From Flavobacteriales bacterium (GTDB lineage: Bacteria > Bacteroidota > Bacteroidia > Flavobacteriales_D > Crocinitomicaceae): a stretch of DNA of 37,067 bases. Shown one piece after another: positions 27,711-37,067 of this stretch. Made by a program: the position numbers and the translations under genes. The notes below the pieces were generated by a model. That model ran no database searches and was not told the origin of the DNA. It saw only the letters and a program-made list of their open reading frames with translations. The DNA is taken from positions 1-37,067 of the forward strand of contig CANGLG010000002.1 in NCBI GenBank assembly GCA_947454395.1, read 5' to 3'. Every line of letters begins with the position of its first letter. Positions within the stretch are counted from its first letter, which is position 1.

Positions 27711-28446
27711 CTATCTTATACAAAACTGGTCTACTCGGACTTGCATCATTTTCAAAAGGAGCTACTTGTAATTCTAAAATATAGTTCCCATCTTCAATTT
27801 GTGAGTCTACGAATATTAACTCCGTAATTGTTCTATTGAAATTAGGATTTCTTGGAACTTCCCAAAAAGCATGATGAAATGCAAGTGCACCTCCGTCAGA
27901 TTCCCTATCAACCGAGGGCAAGTCGATTAATAAATGATCAACTTTTAATTCATTTAACAATTCAATCACCGAAAGATCAATATAGGCAGGATTCGAATTA
28001 GAAAAATCTTTTGCTGTTTTATCTGAATTATTAGGAAGAGTTCGAATAATAATTGCCTCCGAAAATTCAGAATCAATCTTCCCTTTAAAATGAGATGGGA
28101 AAATAACAGAATCGCCATTGCCAATTAAATCCGGTTCAACAGTAATTAATGTTGCTTTAAAAAAATATTTTTTTAAGTGTTGATTTACTGAAAAAACTTC
28201 TTTGGTGATGTGACCGCAACATTCCGTGTGCGTACCATGTCCATGTGGATTAAAGAAAATATTTCTAAAGTTCACAGTTCCTCCTTCTGCAACACTACCT
28301 AAAAAGCCATTGGCCCGAACGGGCTCAAATTTTGGGGGATCTACATACCACGCGCGGAGATTTTCTTCCCCAGAGCGTAACCCAATAGAAATATCCAAAG
28401 GATTATTTGTCTCTATATAATTGTTGTTATCGATAAAAAAGCGCAT
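27700..28446 (-). CDS. Cyclase-family protein (kynurenine formamidase/KynB-like fold)
   Basis: 248 aa; PLDISIGLRSGEENLRAWYVDPP, metal-site motif HGHGTHTECCGHI, HLLIDLPSVDRESDGGALAFHHAFW; no signal peptide. Confidence 0.85.
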   Translation of the reverse strand: MRFFIDNNNYIETNNPLDISIGLRSGEENLRAWYVDPPKFEPVRANGFLGSVAEGGTVNFRNIFFNPHGHGTHTECCGHITKEVFSVNQHLKKYFFKATLITVEPDLIGNGDSVIFPSHFKGKIDSEFSEAIIIRTLPNNSDKTAKDFSNSNPAYIDLSVIELLNELKVDHLLIDLPSVDRESDGGALAFHHAFWEVPRNPNFNRTITELIFVDSQIEDGNYILELQVAPFENDASPSRPVLYKIENK

Positions 28447-28532
28447 AAGTCAAAATTAAGGAAAGATTCCCTATTCATAGTTTATTGTTGAAATTGTTTT
28501 TTTTCAAGGATATTTACAGCTGATTTAGCAAT

Positions 28533-28540
28533 TATATTTG
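28533..28540 (+). promoter_or_regulatory. Putative -7 element (TATATTTG) of glyS
   Basis: Exact TAnnTTTG 5 nt upstream of ATG 28545; -33 element not convincing and the implied leader would be very short. Confidence 0.3.
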
Positions 28541-28544
28541 CATT

Positions 28545-30095
28545 ATGGAACAAAATCAAGACAAATTAAAAGACATTATTTCTCATTCTAAAGAGTACGG
28601 TTTCATATTTCCTTCCTCTGAAATTTATGATGGACTTGCCGCTACTTATGATTACGGACAACTTGGTTCCGAATTGAAAAACAACATTAAAACCTATTGG
28701 TGGAAAGCAATGGTTCAAATTCATGAGAATATTGTTGGGATTGATGCTGCGATATTTATGCACCCTACTACTTGGAAAGCCTCCGGACATGTGGATGCTT
28801 TCAATGATCCATTAATTGATAATAAAGACTCTAAAAAACGTTACCGAGCTGATGTTTTACTCGAAGAACACATTGAGAAAATCAGGCAAAAAATCGAAAA
28901 AGAGGTTGAAAAAGGACGTAATCGTTTTGGAGATTCATTTGATGATGCTCAGTTTAGAGCAACAAATCCAAACGTGGTTCGAAATACGGATAAAATTTCT
29001 AGTATTGAAGAGCGCATGAAAAATGCCCTTGAAGCAAATGATTTGGAAGGAGTTAGAAATCTAATCATTGATTTGGAAATCGTTTGTCCTATATCTGGTT
29101 CAAAAAACTGGACGGAAGTTCGTCAATTCAATTTGATGTTTTCTACCGAACTTGGTTCGGTTGCTGGCGACGCTTCTACCATTTACCTTCGACCTGAGAC
29201 TGCACAAGGAATATTCGTGAATTTTTTGAATGTACAAAAATCAGGTAGAATGAAAATTCCGTTTGGGATTGCACAAATTGGCAAAGCGTTCAGAAATGAA
29301 ATTGTTGCTCGGCAATTTATTTTTAGAATGCGTGAATTTGAACAAATGGAAATGCAGTTCTTTGTTCGTCCCGGTGAGGAAATGAAATGGTACGAATACT
29401 GGAAAGAAGCACGAGCTAAATGGCATAAAAATTTAGGTCTTGGAGACCAACTTTACCGTTTTCATGATCATATCAAACTAGCACATTACGCAAATGCTGC
29501 TTGTGATATTGAATACAATTTCCCGATGGGATTCAAAGAGCTTGAAGGAATTCATTCAAGAACTGATTTTGACCTTAAACAACATGAACAATTTTCAGGG
29601 AAAAAACTTCAATTTTTTGATCCGGAATTAAACCAAAGCTATGTGCCTTATGTCGTTGAAACCTCTGTTGGACTGGATCGCATGTTTTTAGCCGTTTTGA
29701 GTGCTGCATTCCAAAACGAAAAACTGGAAGATGGCTCAGAAAGAATTGTTTTGAAAATTCCTGCAGCATTGGCACCTTACAAAGCGGCTATTCTTCCATT
29801 GATTAAAAAAGATGGACTTCCAGAAAAAGCGCGTGAAATTCAAAAGTTGCTACAACTCGATTACAATATTCAGTACGACGAAAAAGATGCAATAGGAAGA
29901 AGGTATCGCAGACAAGACGCCATTGGAACGCCATTAAGCATTACAGTTGACCATCAAACTTTGGAAGATAACACAGTAACCATTAGAGATCGTGACACTA
30001 TGTTGCAAGAGCGCGTTTCTGTAAATGAACTTGAAACTAAAATCGCTAATAAAGCAAGCTGGAAATCTATTTTAAACGATTTGATAAAAAACTAA
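28545..30095 (+). CDS. glyS: Glycyl-tRNA synthetase (class II, single-chain)
   Basis: 516 aa; GFIFPSSEIYDGLAATYDYGQLGSELKNNIK, YLRPETAQGIFVNF, QIGKAFRNEI, REFEQMEMQFFV, ETSVGLDRMFLAVL, anticodon-binding domain with DEKDAIGRRYRRQDAIGTP. Confidence 0.97.
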   Translation: MEQNQDKLKDIISHSKEYGFIFPSSEIYDGLAATYDYGQLGSELKNNIKTYWWKAMVQIHENIVGIDAAIFMHPTTWKASGHVDAFNDPLIDNKDSKKRYRADVLLEEHIEKIRQKIEKEVEKGRNRFGDSFDDAQFRATNPNVVRNTDKISSIEERMKNALEANDLEGVRNLIIDLEIVCPISGSKNWTEVRQFNLMFSTELGSVAGDASTIYLRPETAQGIFVNFLNVQKSGRMKIPFGIAQIGKAFRNEIVARQFIFRMREFEQMEMQFFVRPGEEMKWYEYWKEARAKWHKNLGLGDQLYRFHDHIKLAHYANAACDIEYNFPMGFKELEGIHSRTDFDLKQHEQFSGKKLQFFDPELNQSYVPYVVETSVGLDRMFLAVLSAAFQNEKLEDGSERIVLKIPAALAPYKAAILPLIKKDGLPEKAREIQKLLQLDYNIQYDEKDAIGRRYRRQDAIGTPLSITVDHQTLEDNTVTIRDRDTMLQERVSVNELETKIANKASWKSILNDLIKN

Positions 30096-30099
30096 ATAT

Positions 30100-30996
30100 T
30101 TGCAGCGCTTTATTTTTTTCTTAATCCTTTTCTTAATTGCTCAGACGTTTGTAGCCCATAGTCAGATGATTAATAATTTGGAGGGAAATGCGTTTTCAGA
30201 TCAGCCTTTTTTCGACCGAGATTTCATCAAAACAAATAACATCAAATCCTTAGAGGGTCTATACTCTAAAAAGAAAGACGGAGATATAGTTCGTTCAACA
30301 AATGATTTTTTCAAATATGAATTTGACAGTTTAGGGAATTTATCACAAACGATTCAGGTAAGATCGAATGCAGGTAAAAAAGACACCTCTTTCAATTATT
30401 ACATTTACAACGATAATAACCAACTAATTACTCACAAAAAAACTGAAAGTGGTGGACTAACCGCTCTGCATTATATATTCGACAGCCTTTCTCGAATTAC
30501 CGGAATAGAACAAAGCAGAGAATTACTCGACTTAAAGGGCAATGTTCTACAATCTATATCTATCAATAAAGAAAGTATCCGATATTTTAAAACTGATAAG
30601 GGAATAAAAAAAGTTACATATAATAACTATGGTTTACCCTACATGGATGAATTTACTGTTTGGAATGAAGATGGTTATAAACTCGAAGCAATTCAAAAAT
30701 TACGGATGGCTTCAGCCGAATACAAAAAGAAATTCATTTACAATGAAAAGGGATTATTGGCTGCTATTCAAACCTTTTATAATTATTCGGAAAATCCAGT
30801 TCAGGAAATAACTTTTAAATACGACCATTTTGGAAATATAATTGAAAAAAAACACTTTAAAGAGGGCATTTTTATTGGTGAACTTCAAATAATTTATGAC
30901 AACAAAACGCAATTACTTGGTTCAACAATAGAGAAAATGGAAGGGAGCAATATGATGTATATTCTTAGATTTAATACCATCAAATTTTATAATTAA
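30100..30996 (+). CDS. Exported protein with RHS/YD-like repeats, function unknown
   Basis: 298 aa from a TTG start; signal peptide QRFIFFLILFLIAQTFVAHS; repeated Y-D/N-x2-G-x-L motifs (FDSLGNLSQTIQV, YNDNNQLITHKK, FDSLSRITGIEQ, YNEKGLLAAIQTFYNY, YDHFGNIIEKKHF). Confidence 0.65.
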   Translation: MQRFIFFLILFLIAQTFVAHSQMINNLEGNAFSDQPFFDRDFIKTNNIKSLEGLYSKKKDGDIVRSTNDFFKYEFDSLGNLSQTIQVRSNAGKKDTSFNYYIYNDNNQLITHKKTESGGLTALHYIFDSLSRITGIEQSRELLDLKGNVLQSISINKESIRYFKTDKGIKKVTYNNYGLPYMDEFTVWNEDGYKLEAIQKLRMASAEYKKKFIYNEKGLLAAIQTFYNYSENPVQEITFKYDHFGNIIEKKHFKEGIFIGELQIIYDNKTQLLGSTIEKMEGSNMMYILRFNTIKFYN

Positions 30997-31151
30997 TTTC
31001 CGATAACAAAACTTTAACATTTCTCTGTAATCAACCTACAAATGCTCGGAACGGAGTTTTTTTAATTAAAAATCAGAAATTTACAACAACCTCACTTTTT
31101 TTTCAGAATTTTGGCATGATTATCGGAAACCCGAACTAAAAATAAAACATT

Positions 31152-34100
31152 ATGAAAAATTTCTACTTGGCCACATTAATCTTCATTTCGTTTTTTGCGA
31201 ACAGTCAAAAAGTTGATTATGACCACTCTTCAAAATGGTTTTTAGGATTTAACGTTGGTGGCACTTGGCAAACTACGGATGTAAAAAATCAGACTTCCGC
31301 AGGTTGGGGTTTAATATTAGGAAAATCCTTCAATTACGACTACGGTAAAGTTCTAAGCTTTGACCTTCGTGGTAGATATCTTCGCGGATATTGGTATGGA
31401 CAAGATTTAGATACTACCTCTTTGGCAAACTACGCTGGTACCAATGGAGCGTTAACTTCATACAAAGACCAATATGGATTTACAATAAATAATTTTCAAG
31501 CGGATGTGCATCGTTTGGCTCTAGAATTAGCAGTTCACTTGAACTCCATTACAGAAAAAACAGGATTCGATCCTTATGTTTTTGGTGGAGTCGGTGTCAC
31601 ATGGAAACAAACATATGGTGATTTATTCTTGAACGATTCAACTTCGTTATACAATTACTCTTCACTTATCGCAAATGGTCCAATTAACGCTTCTCAACTT
31701 GATGTTACGTTGGATAATATTTATGACTCTCCATTGGATGGTAGTAAAAAAACGTATAGTGCCTTTTTCATGCCGAGCCTTGGATTTGGATTAGGGTATC
31801 ACATTGGGAAAAGAACAACACTAGGGATAGAACACAAAACAACATTCACATTGAGAGATGATTTCGACGGTTATGTTTCCTCAACTCCAAGAGCAAAAAA
31901 TGACATTTACCATTACACATCTGCTTATTTGAAATTCAGATTTAAAGTCAGAGGTGATGGGTCTTCTAGCTCATCAAGTAATGGAATCGGGTCGAACAGC
32001 AATGGAAATATTTCAAATTTCACAACGAATTGTCCAGCTCCTGTTGTTTCTATAAATAATCAAAACAATCTGACTGTAAACAATACCTCTTTTAAAATTG
32101 AAGGGAAAATAACTGAAGTAACTTCAAATAATTCAATAACTATTTTACATAACAACAACCTGCCAGTAACTTTTACATTTAACTCAATTTCAAAAAGTTT
32201 TGAAGCTAACGTTACATTAAAACCTGGAATAAATACGTTTACAGTTAAAGCGGAAAACACTTGTGGTAAGGATTCAAAAACGCTAACTGTTAATTATGTT
32301 CTTTGCGATTTACCTACCGGGAATTTCACGAATCCAAGCAACAACCAAATATTAGTTCAAAATCCAAATTTTGTTATAAACGCTTTATTAAAAGGCATTC
32401 AGAATCCTGCAAATATTACTTTGTATCAAAATGGAACAATAATTAATACTCCAGGTTTTAATACAAATACTGGAATCTTGCAGTCAAATGTTGTATTGCA
32501 ACCGGGATTGAATACTTTCAAAATTGATTTTTCAAATAACTGTGGAACCGGAAGTATTTCAACAACTGTAAACTACAACAATTGTGTTGCTCCATCTATT
32601 CAATTCGTTACTCCAACAGCAGCAGGAACAACAGTTAATTCTTCAAATTTCAAAGTAACGGCACGAATTTCAAATTTGAACGATGGAAAACTGACTGTTT
32701 TGGTGAACGGCATAAATTGGACAAATTTCACAGTCAACAACGGTCAAGTAGAAATACCATTGACATTGAATGCAGGCAATAACACTATTTCACTTAACGT
32801 TACAAATGCCTGTGGAACAGATACCGAATCTACTTCCATAATTTATCTAACTTGTGACGCACCAATTGTATCAATCTCATCCCCAATTGCAAACTCTGTT
32901 GTTACAAATCCTGTTGTTTCATTAAAAGGGAAAGTTGAAAACGTAGCTGGAAAACAATTCATTAAAGTTCTATTGAATAATATCAACGTACCCGTTTTCA
33001 ACTACAATGCAACCACTAAACTAGTTGAGACCACGCTGACTTTAGTTCCTGGAAACAATACAATTACTATTTCTTCTACTAACAATTGTGGTTCAGATAT
33101 TGAAACTTTGAATATTGAATATGACGCTTGTAAAACACCCGTTGTAAGCATACAAAATTCAAATACTACGGTAACAAACAGCTCATTTATCTTGAATTCA
33201 ACTATTCAAAACATGCCTTCCTCTCAAGGAATTACACTTACTCAAAATGGATTACCCGTTAACTTCTCATATGTAAATGGAAATTTATCAAGCTCCGTTT
33301 CATTAAACCCTGGAGTAAATACATTTATTTTAACAGCAACAAGGCTATGTGGCACATCCTCTAAAACATTGGTTATAAATTACAATAATTGTGTTCCACC
33401 TGTAATAAGTTTATTAAATCCAGTTGCAGCTGGCATTACTGTTAACAATTCATTATACAACTTTAAGGCAACGGTGTCAAACATTACCTCAAATCAAGGC
33501 ATCACCTTTAAATTTAACGGAGTGAATGCACCATTTACTTTTACAAATGGACTTGTTCAAGCAAACTTGACATTGATAAATGGAAATAACAGTTTTCTTA
33601 TTGAAGCAAGCAACGCGTGTGGAACAGATAATGAATCCTCATCTGTAAATTTAGTAAACTGTACACCACCGCAAATTTCAGTTGTTAATCCTACTAATAA
33701 CGTTACAGTTACAAATTCAGGATTCAATTATCAAGCAACAATTTTAGGCGTGGCTAATGCAAGCGCGATTACATTTAAACAAAATGGACAAGCTAAAGCG
33801 TTCTCATTTATTAATGGGCAATTAAATTCTACTCTTTCACTTATTCCAGGTGCAAACAGCATCACATTAACAGTTATTAATGATTGTGGAAATGACATTG
33901 AAACGAGCGTAATCACTTACGACAATTGTGTTCCACCGGTAATCACAATTTCAAATCCAACACAATATACACTAACTACTACTAACAGTCAATTTCAAAT
34001 TCAGGCTCAAATAACAAATTCAACAGCTCAAGGAATTACATTAACTCAAAATGGAACAAATGCAGTTTATTCATTCCTAAACGGGACTTTAAATTCAACA

Positions 34101-36428
34101 TTGACACTTGTTCCCGGTAACAATACGATTGCAATTTCCTCATTAAATAGTTGTGGAAATGACGTGGAATTTATCAACGTTACATATAATAATTGTACTG
34201 CGCCACTTGTTAGTATTATTTCACCTGCAATTTCCGGCACAACTGTAAATACAGCCTCTTATAACTTCAAAGCATCAGTTCAAAATGTAACAAGCTTGCA
34301 GGGAATTATTCTAACAATGAATGGCACCATAATTCAAGGAGCAACCTTAAATAATGGAGTGATTTCTGCGAATGTAACATTAATACCTGGACTTAATTCA
34401 TTTTCAATTTCAGCAACAAATTTATGTGGTAATGATTCTAAAACAAGTACCATTAACTTTAATAATTGTACTGCTCCTGTTCTTAACTTAACGTCTCCCA
34501 CAAATACTGGTTTAACTGTTATAAATAGTGCATTTAATTTGACGGCATCGATTCAAAACATTTCTAGTATACAAGAAGTTTCAATTACTTTTAATGGTGC
34601 TCCAGTAACTAATGTAAACTTATCAAATGGTCAGATTGCAGCCTCAGTTAATCTTGTTCCTGGTGTAAATAATTTTTATTTGACAGCGACCAATAGTTGT
34701 GGAAATGATACAAAAAGCTTTACAATCATCTACGATAATTGTAAGGCACCATCAATTCAAATAAACACTCCAGCTACGAATGATCTTTCAGTAGTAAATT
34801 CGAATTACACATTTAACGCAAGTGTTCAAAACATGACAACTGCTCAAGGCATAGTTATGACTCTTAATGGAAATACAGTTTCTGGAATAAATTATTCAAA
34901 TGGTCAAATTTCAGCAAATGTGATTTTAACACCTGGATTAAATACTTTTGTAATTACAGCAACTAATGGGTGTGGGTCTGATACAAAAACGAAAACAATT
35001 ACTTTTAATAATTGTACGGTACCAGTTGTTTCAATTATCAATCCGACTTCGGGAAATAATAATGTGATTAATTCAAACTTTATTTTCTCAGGAACTGTTC
35101 AAAACATGAATTCGAGCGCCGGAATTGTTTTAACGTTAAATGGCAATCCTATTTCAAATGTAAGTTTCAGCAATGGTCAGGTTACCGCAAATGTTACATT
35201 GATTCCAGGTATAAACACGTTTTCACTAACCGCCTCTAATGCTTGTGGAAACGACAATGCCGTATCAACAATTACTTTTGATAATTGTGTGGCTCCTATT
35301 GTCAATTTCACAACAAACCCAATATCCGGAACTGTAACTTCCGCAACTACACTCTTACTTTCTGCAGAAATAATAAATTACAGCCCATCTACAGTATTAA
35401 CTGTTAAAGCAAATGGCAATATTGTCAACTCCTATAATAACAACAATGGAATTATTTCTAAAAATGTGAATTTACCAATTGGTACAATTAGTATTGAAAT
35501 TACAGCAAGTAATAACTGTGGTACTGACACAAAAACTTATACAATTACTAGATGTGACAGAGCTACTATTACTTTACAAAATCCTATATCAGAAGCATAT
35601 ACAACAACTAATTCTTCAGAAGTAATCATTTTCAATGTTACAAATGTAAGTTCATCGGAAATTTCAATTACTCAAAATGAAAATGCTTTGTCAGGATTTA
35701 CATTAACCGGAACAACTTACCAAGGTCAAGTAACTTTAATTAGCGGATTGAACACTTTTGATTTAAGTATAAATACGAATTGTAGTCAAGTTACAAAAAC
35801 TATAACCATTGAATATGTAGCACCATCAAGCCCAATTAATAATTCAGATGGTGGAACTAATAATAACGGTAACGGAACAGGTGGTTCAACAGACGGACAT
35901 GATAATAACGGGCATGGTAACAATACCGATGGAGTAGATTCCTCAAATCCAGGACAAGGCGGTGGTGGTCCAAATGGACAAACTGACACAAACGGAGGAG
36001 TGGACGATGAAAATGGTACTCAAAACTCTGGATCAAGCGGTTCGCAAAATTCAAATAATAACACTCCTACAAATGGAAATGGACCAAATTCAAATGGGAA
36101 TAACCCTCAAAATGGAAACGGTAATGGAAACAAAAATGCTAACTCCGGAAATGGTAATCAAAACCCAACAAAACCCGCCACGAATGTTATCAAACCAAAT
36201 CAGAATTCAAAACCTGAAAACACCAATAATGGTGGAAATAAACCTACTGTAAATAAACAGGTTACAACAAATCCAACACCTACAAATATTTCCAAACCTG
36301 AAAATTCGAATGGAGATGCGATGAAAGAAAATAATCAGAAAACTGAGCCTTCAAAACAAGGAACAGATATAAAAACCGAACCTCAAAAACCGGTAAATAA
36401 ACCTAAAGGAATTGGAGGAGGCAGATAA
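31152..36428 (+). CDS. Large outer-membrane-barrel plus Ig-like tandem-repeat protein with Asn/Gly-rich C-terminal tail
   Basis: 1758 aa; signal peptide (MKNFYLATLIFISFFANS), about 250-aa barrel-like N-terminal domain, 14 repeats of about 85-93 aa, then a low-complexity N/G/S/P/K-rich tail. Confidence 0.85.
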   Translation: MKNFYLATLIFISFFANSQKVDYDHSSKWFLGFNVGGTWQTTDVKNQTSAGWGLILGKSFNYDYGKVLSFDLRGRYLRGYWYGQDLDTTSLANYAGTNGALTSYKDQYGFTINNFQADVHRLALELAVHLNSITEKTGFDPYVFGGVGVTWKQTYGDLFLNDSTSLYNYSSLIANGPINASQLDVTLDNIYDSPLDGSKKTYSAFFMPSLGFGLGYHIGKRTTLGIEHKTTFTLRDDFDGYVSSTPRAKNDIYHYTSAYLKFRFKVRGDGSSSSSSNGIGSNSNGNISNFTTNCPAPVVSINNQNNLTVNNTSFKIEGKITEVTSNNSITILHNNNLPVTFTFNSISKSFEANVTLKPGINTFTVKAENTCGKDSKTLTVNYVLCDLPTGNFTNPSNNQILVQNPNFVINALLKGIQNPANITLYQNGTIINTPGFNTNTGILQSNVVLQPGLNTFKIDFSNNCGTGSISTTVNYNNCVAPSIQFVTPTAAGTTVNSSNFKVTARISNLNDGKLTVLVNGINWTNFTVNNGQVEIPLTLNAGNNTISLNVTNACGTDTESTSIIYLTCDAPIVSISSPIANSVVTNPVVSLKGKVENVAGKQFIKVLLNNINVPVFNYNATTKLVETTLTLVPGNNTITISSTNNCGSDIETLNIEYDACKTPVVSIQNSNTTVTNSSFILNSTIQNMPSSQGITLTQNGLPVNFSYVNGNLSSSVSLNPGVNTFILTATRLCGTSSKTLVINYNNCVPPVISLLNPVAAGITVNNSLYNFKATVSNITSNQGITFKFNGVNAPFTFTNGLVQANLTLINGNNSFLIEASNACGTDNESSSVNLVNCTPPQISVVNPTNNVTVTNSGFNYQATILGVANASAITFKQNGQAKAFSFINGQLNSTLSLIPGANSITLTVINDCGNDIETSVITYDNCVPPVITISNPTQYTLTTTNSQFQIQAQITNSTAQGITLTQNGTNAVYSFLNGTLNSTLTLVPGNNTIAISSLNSCGNDVEFINVTYNNCTAPLVSIISPAISGTTVNTASYNFKASVQNVTSLQGIILTMNGTIIQGATLNNGVISANVTLIPGLNSFSISATNLCGNDSKTSTINFNNCTAPVLNLTSPTNTGLTVINSAFNLTASIQNISSIQEVSITFNGAPVTNVNLSNGQIAASVNLVPGVNNFYLTATNSCGNDTKSFTIIYDNCKAPSIQINTPATNDLSVVNSNYTFNASVQNMTTAQGIVMTLNGNTVSGINYSNGQISANVILTPGLNTFVITATNGCGSDTKTKTITFNNCTVPVVSIINPTSGNNNVINSNFIFSGTVQNMNSSAGIVLTLNGNPISNVSFSNGQVTANVTLIPGINTFSLTASNACGNDNAVSTITFDNCVAPIVNFTTNPISGTVTSATTLLLSAEIINYSPSTVLTVKANGNIVNSYNNNNGIISKNVNLPIGTISIEITASNNCGTDTKTYTITRCDRATITLQNPISEAYTTTNSSEVIIFNVTNVSSSEISITQNENALSGFTLTGTTYQGQVTLISGLNTFDLSINTNCSQVTKTITIEYVAPSSPINNSDGGTNNNGNGTGGSTDGHDNNGHGNNTDGVDSSNPGQGGGGPNGQTDTNGGVDDENGTQNSGSSGSQNSNNNTPTNGNGPNSNGNNPQNGNGNGNKNANSGNGNQNPTKPATNVIKPNQNSKPENTNNGGNKPTVNKQVTTNPTPTNISKPENSNGDAMKENNQKTEPSKQGTDIKTEPQKPVNKPKGIGGGR
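32031..35817 (+). repeat. 14 diverged tandem protein repeats (about 270 bp each), each with a C-x-x-P opening and NxCG near the end
   Basis: Units start CPAP, CDLP, CVAP, CDAP, CKTP, CVPP, CTPP, CVPP, CTAP, CTAP, CKAP, CTVP, CVAP, CDRA; most share ...L-x-PG-x-NTF-x-A-x-N-x-CG-x-D-... Confidence 0.9.
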
Positions 36429-36440
36429 GCCTCCTTTTTT
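36417..36440 (+). terminator. Terminator overlapping the 3' end of the repeat-protein CDS
   Basis: GGAGGC-AGATAA-GCCTCC-TTTTTT; 5' arm encodes the last residues, loop contains the TAA stop. Confidence 0.75.
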
Positions 36441-36502
36441 CATTGAAATAACTATTTTTTTTAGACAATTCTTCATATCTTCGCACACTTAAAAAATTAG
36501 AT

Positions 36503-37067
36503 ATGGCGATTATTGGAAAAATACGTAATAACTCAATGATTATTATTATCGCATTTGTATTAGTTGGTTTTGCAATGCTTTATCAATCTTTTCAAACTGC
36601 AAATCCAAACTTCAGTCTTTTTGGAGGGAATGTTGAATACGGAATAGGAACCGTTTACGGTGAAAAAGTAGACGGAACTAAATACTCAGTTATCAGTTCT
36701 CGGATGCAGGAACAGGACAGAATGCAAGCACAGCAACAACAAAAAGAGTATTCTGAACGTGACATTGAAAGATCAAATGATAACTCATGGAGTATTATTG
36801 TAGATTCAATATTATTAAGTAAAGAATATGATGCCTTAGGAATTGATGTTACAGATCGTGAGTTTAATGCTTATTTAATGGCTACTGATGGATTTAATGT
36901 GCTTCAAGATTTGGCTCAATTTTTTACTGATTCTTTGACTGGTACAATTACAGATCAATCAACTATTAAAGGAAGACAAAAACTTCAAGCAACATTAAAT
37001 CAGTTAAAATCTAACAAAGATCCGCAAGCTGTTCAACAGTGGAATAATACAAAACAATACTACACAA
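36503..37067 (+). CDS. PpiD/SurA-type peptidyl-prolyl isomerase, N-terminal part (runs off the window)
   Basis: ATG 36503 open to the edge: MAIIGKIRNNSMIIIIAFVLVGFAMLYQSF... IGTVYGEKVDGTKYSVISSRMQEQ...; TM anchor plus SurA_N-like layout. Missing from the ORF track because no stop is in the window. Confidence 0.75.
   Translation, partial: MAIIGKIRNNSMIIIIAFVLVGFAMLYQSFQTANPNFSLFGGNVEYGIGTVYGEKVDGTKYSVISSRMQEQDRMQAQQQQKEYSERDIERSNDNSWSIIVDSILLSKEYDALGIDVTDREFNAYLMATDGFNVLQDLAQFFTDSLTGTITDQSTIKGRQKLQATLNQLKSNKDPQAVQQWNNTKQYYT

Noticed and set aside
31050-31073. CTCGGAACGGAG + T-run as terminator after 30996
   Set aside because: Only about 3 bp of pairing; too weak despite the T-run.
32031-35817. 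CRISPR or satellite array
   Set aside because: The 270-bp periodicity is in-frame protein repeats with high DNA divergence, not short identical repeats with spacers.
35857-36252. ORFs in alternate frames of the low-complexity tail (minus 35857-36054, minus 35786-35989, plus 35962-36252)
   Set aside because: Low-complexity DNA stays open in several frames; translations are repetitive and uninformative.

Overview
This is an AT-rich Bacteroidota (Flavobacteriales-like) chromosomal window. The lineage call rests on TAnnTTTG-type -7 elements, a SprA/T9SS gene and a Por-type sorting tail. Most of it is recognisable core genome: gcvP (5' end, minus strand), a DUF3089 hydrolase, a small alpha/beta hydrolase, a DUF721 gene plus recF (minus strand), a TPR protein (minus strand), pruA, sucA-sucB, maeB, ruvA-sprA-GNAT, glyS and the 5' end of a PpiD/SurA-type peptidyl-prolyl isomerase. 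The most notable accessory region is 22991-27363, a tightly packed run of six genes: ECF sigma factor, 95-aa single-TM putative anti-sigma, 143-aa membrane-anchored His/Met-containing sensor-like protein, MbnP-like protein, MbnH/MauG-like diheme peroxidase, and a YHYH-domain protein with a T9SS tail. I read it as a candidate Cnr-like metal-sensing module driving a copper-binding/Trp-modifying MbnP-MbnH cassette. Just downstream (about 27498-27710) is an intergenic segment with a 19-bp long-range stem, nested hairpins and a terminator, which I propose as a structured ncRNA (6S-like shape, unverified). Other points are a 1758-aa barrel plus 14 Ig-like repeat protein, and a 26-bp palindrome and a 10-bp hairpin in the gap after pruA. 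No tRNA, rRNA, CRISPR array or transposase was found. All family calls come from reading the translations; no database search was run.
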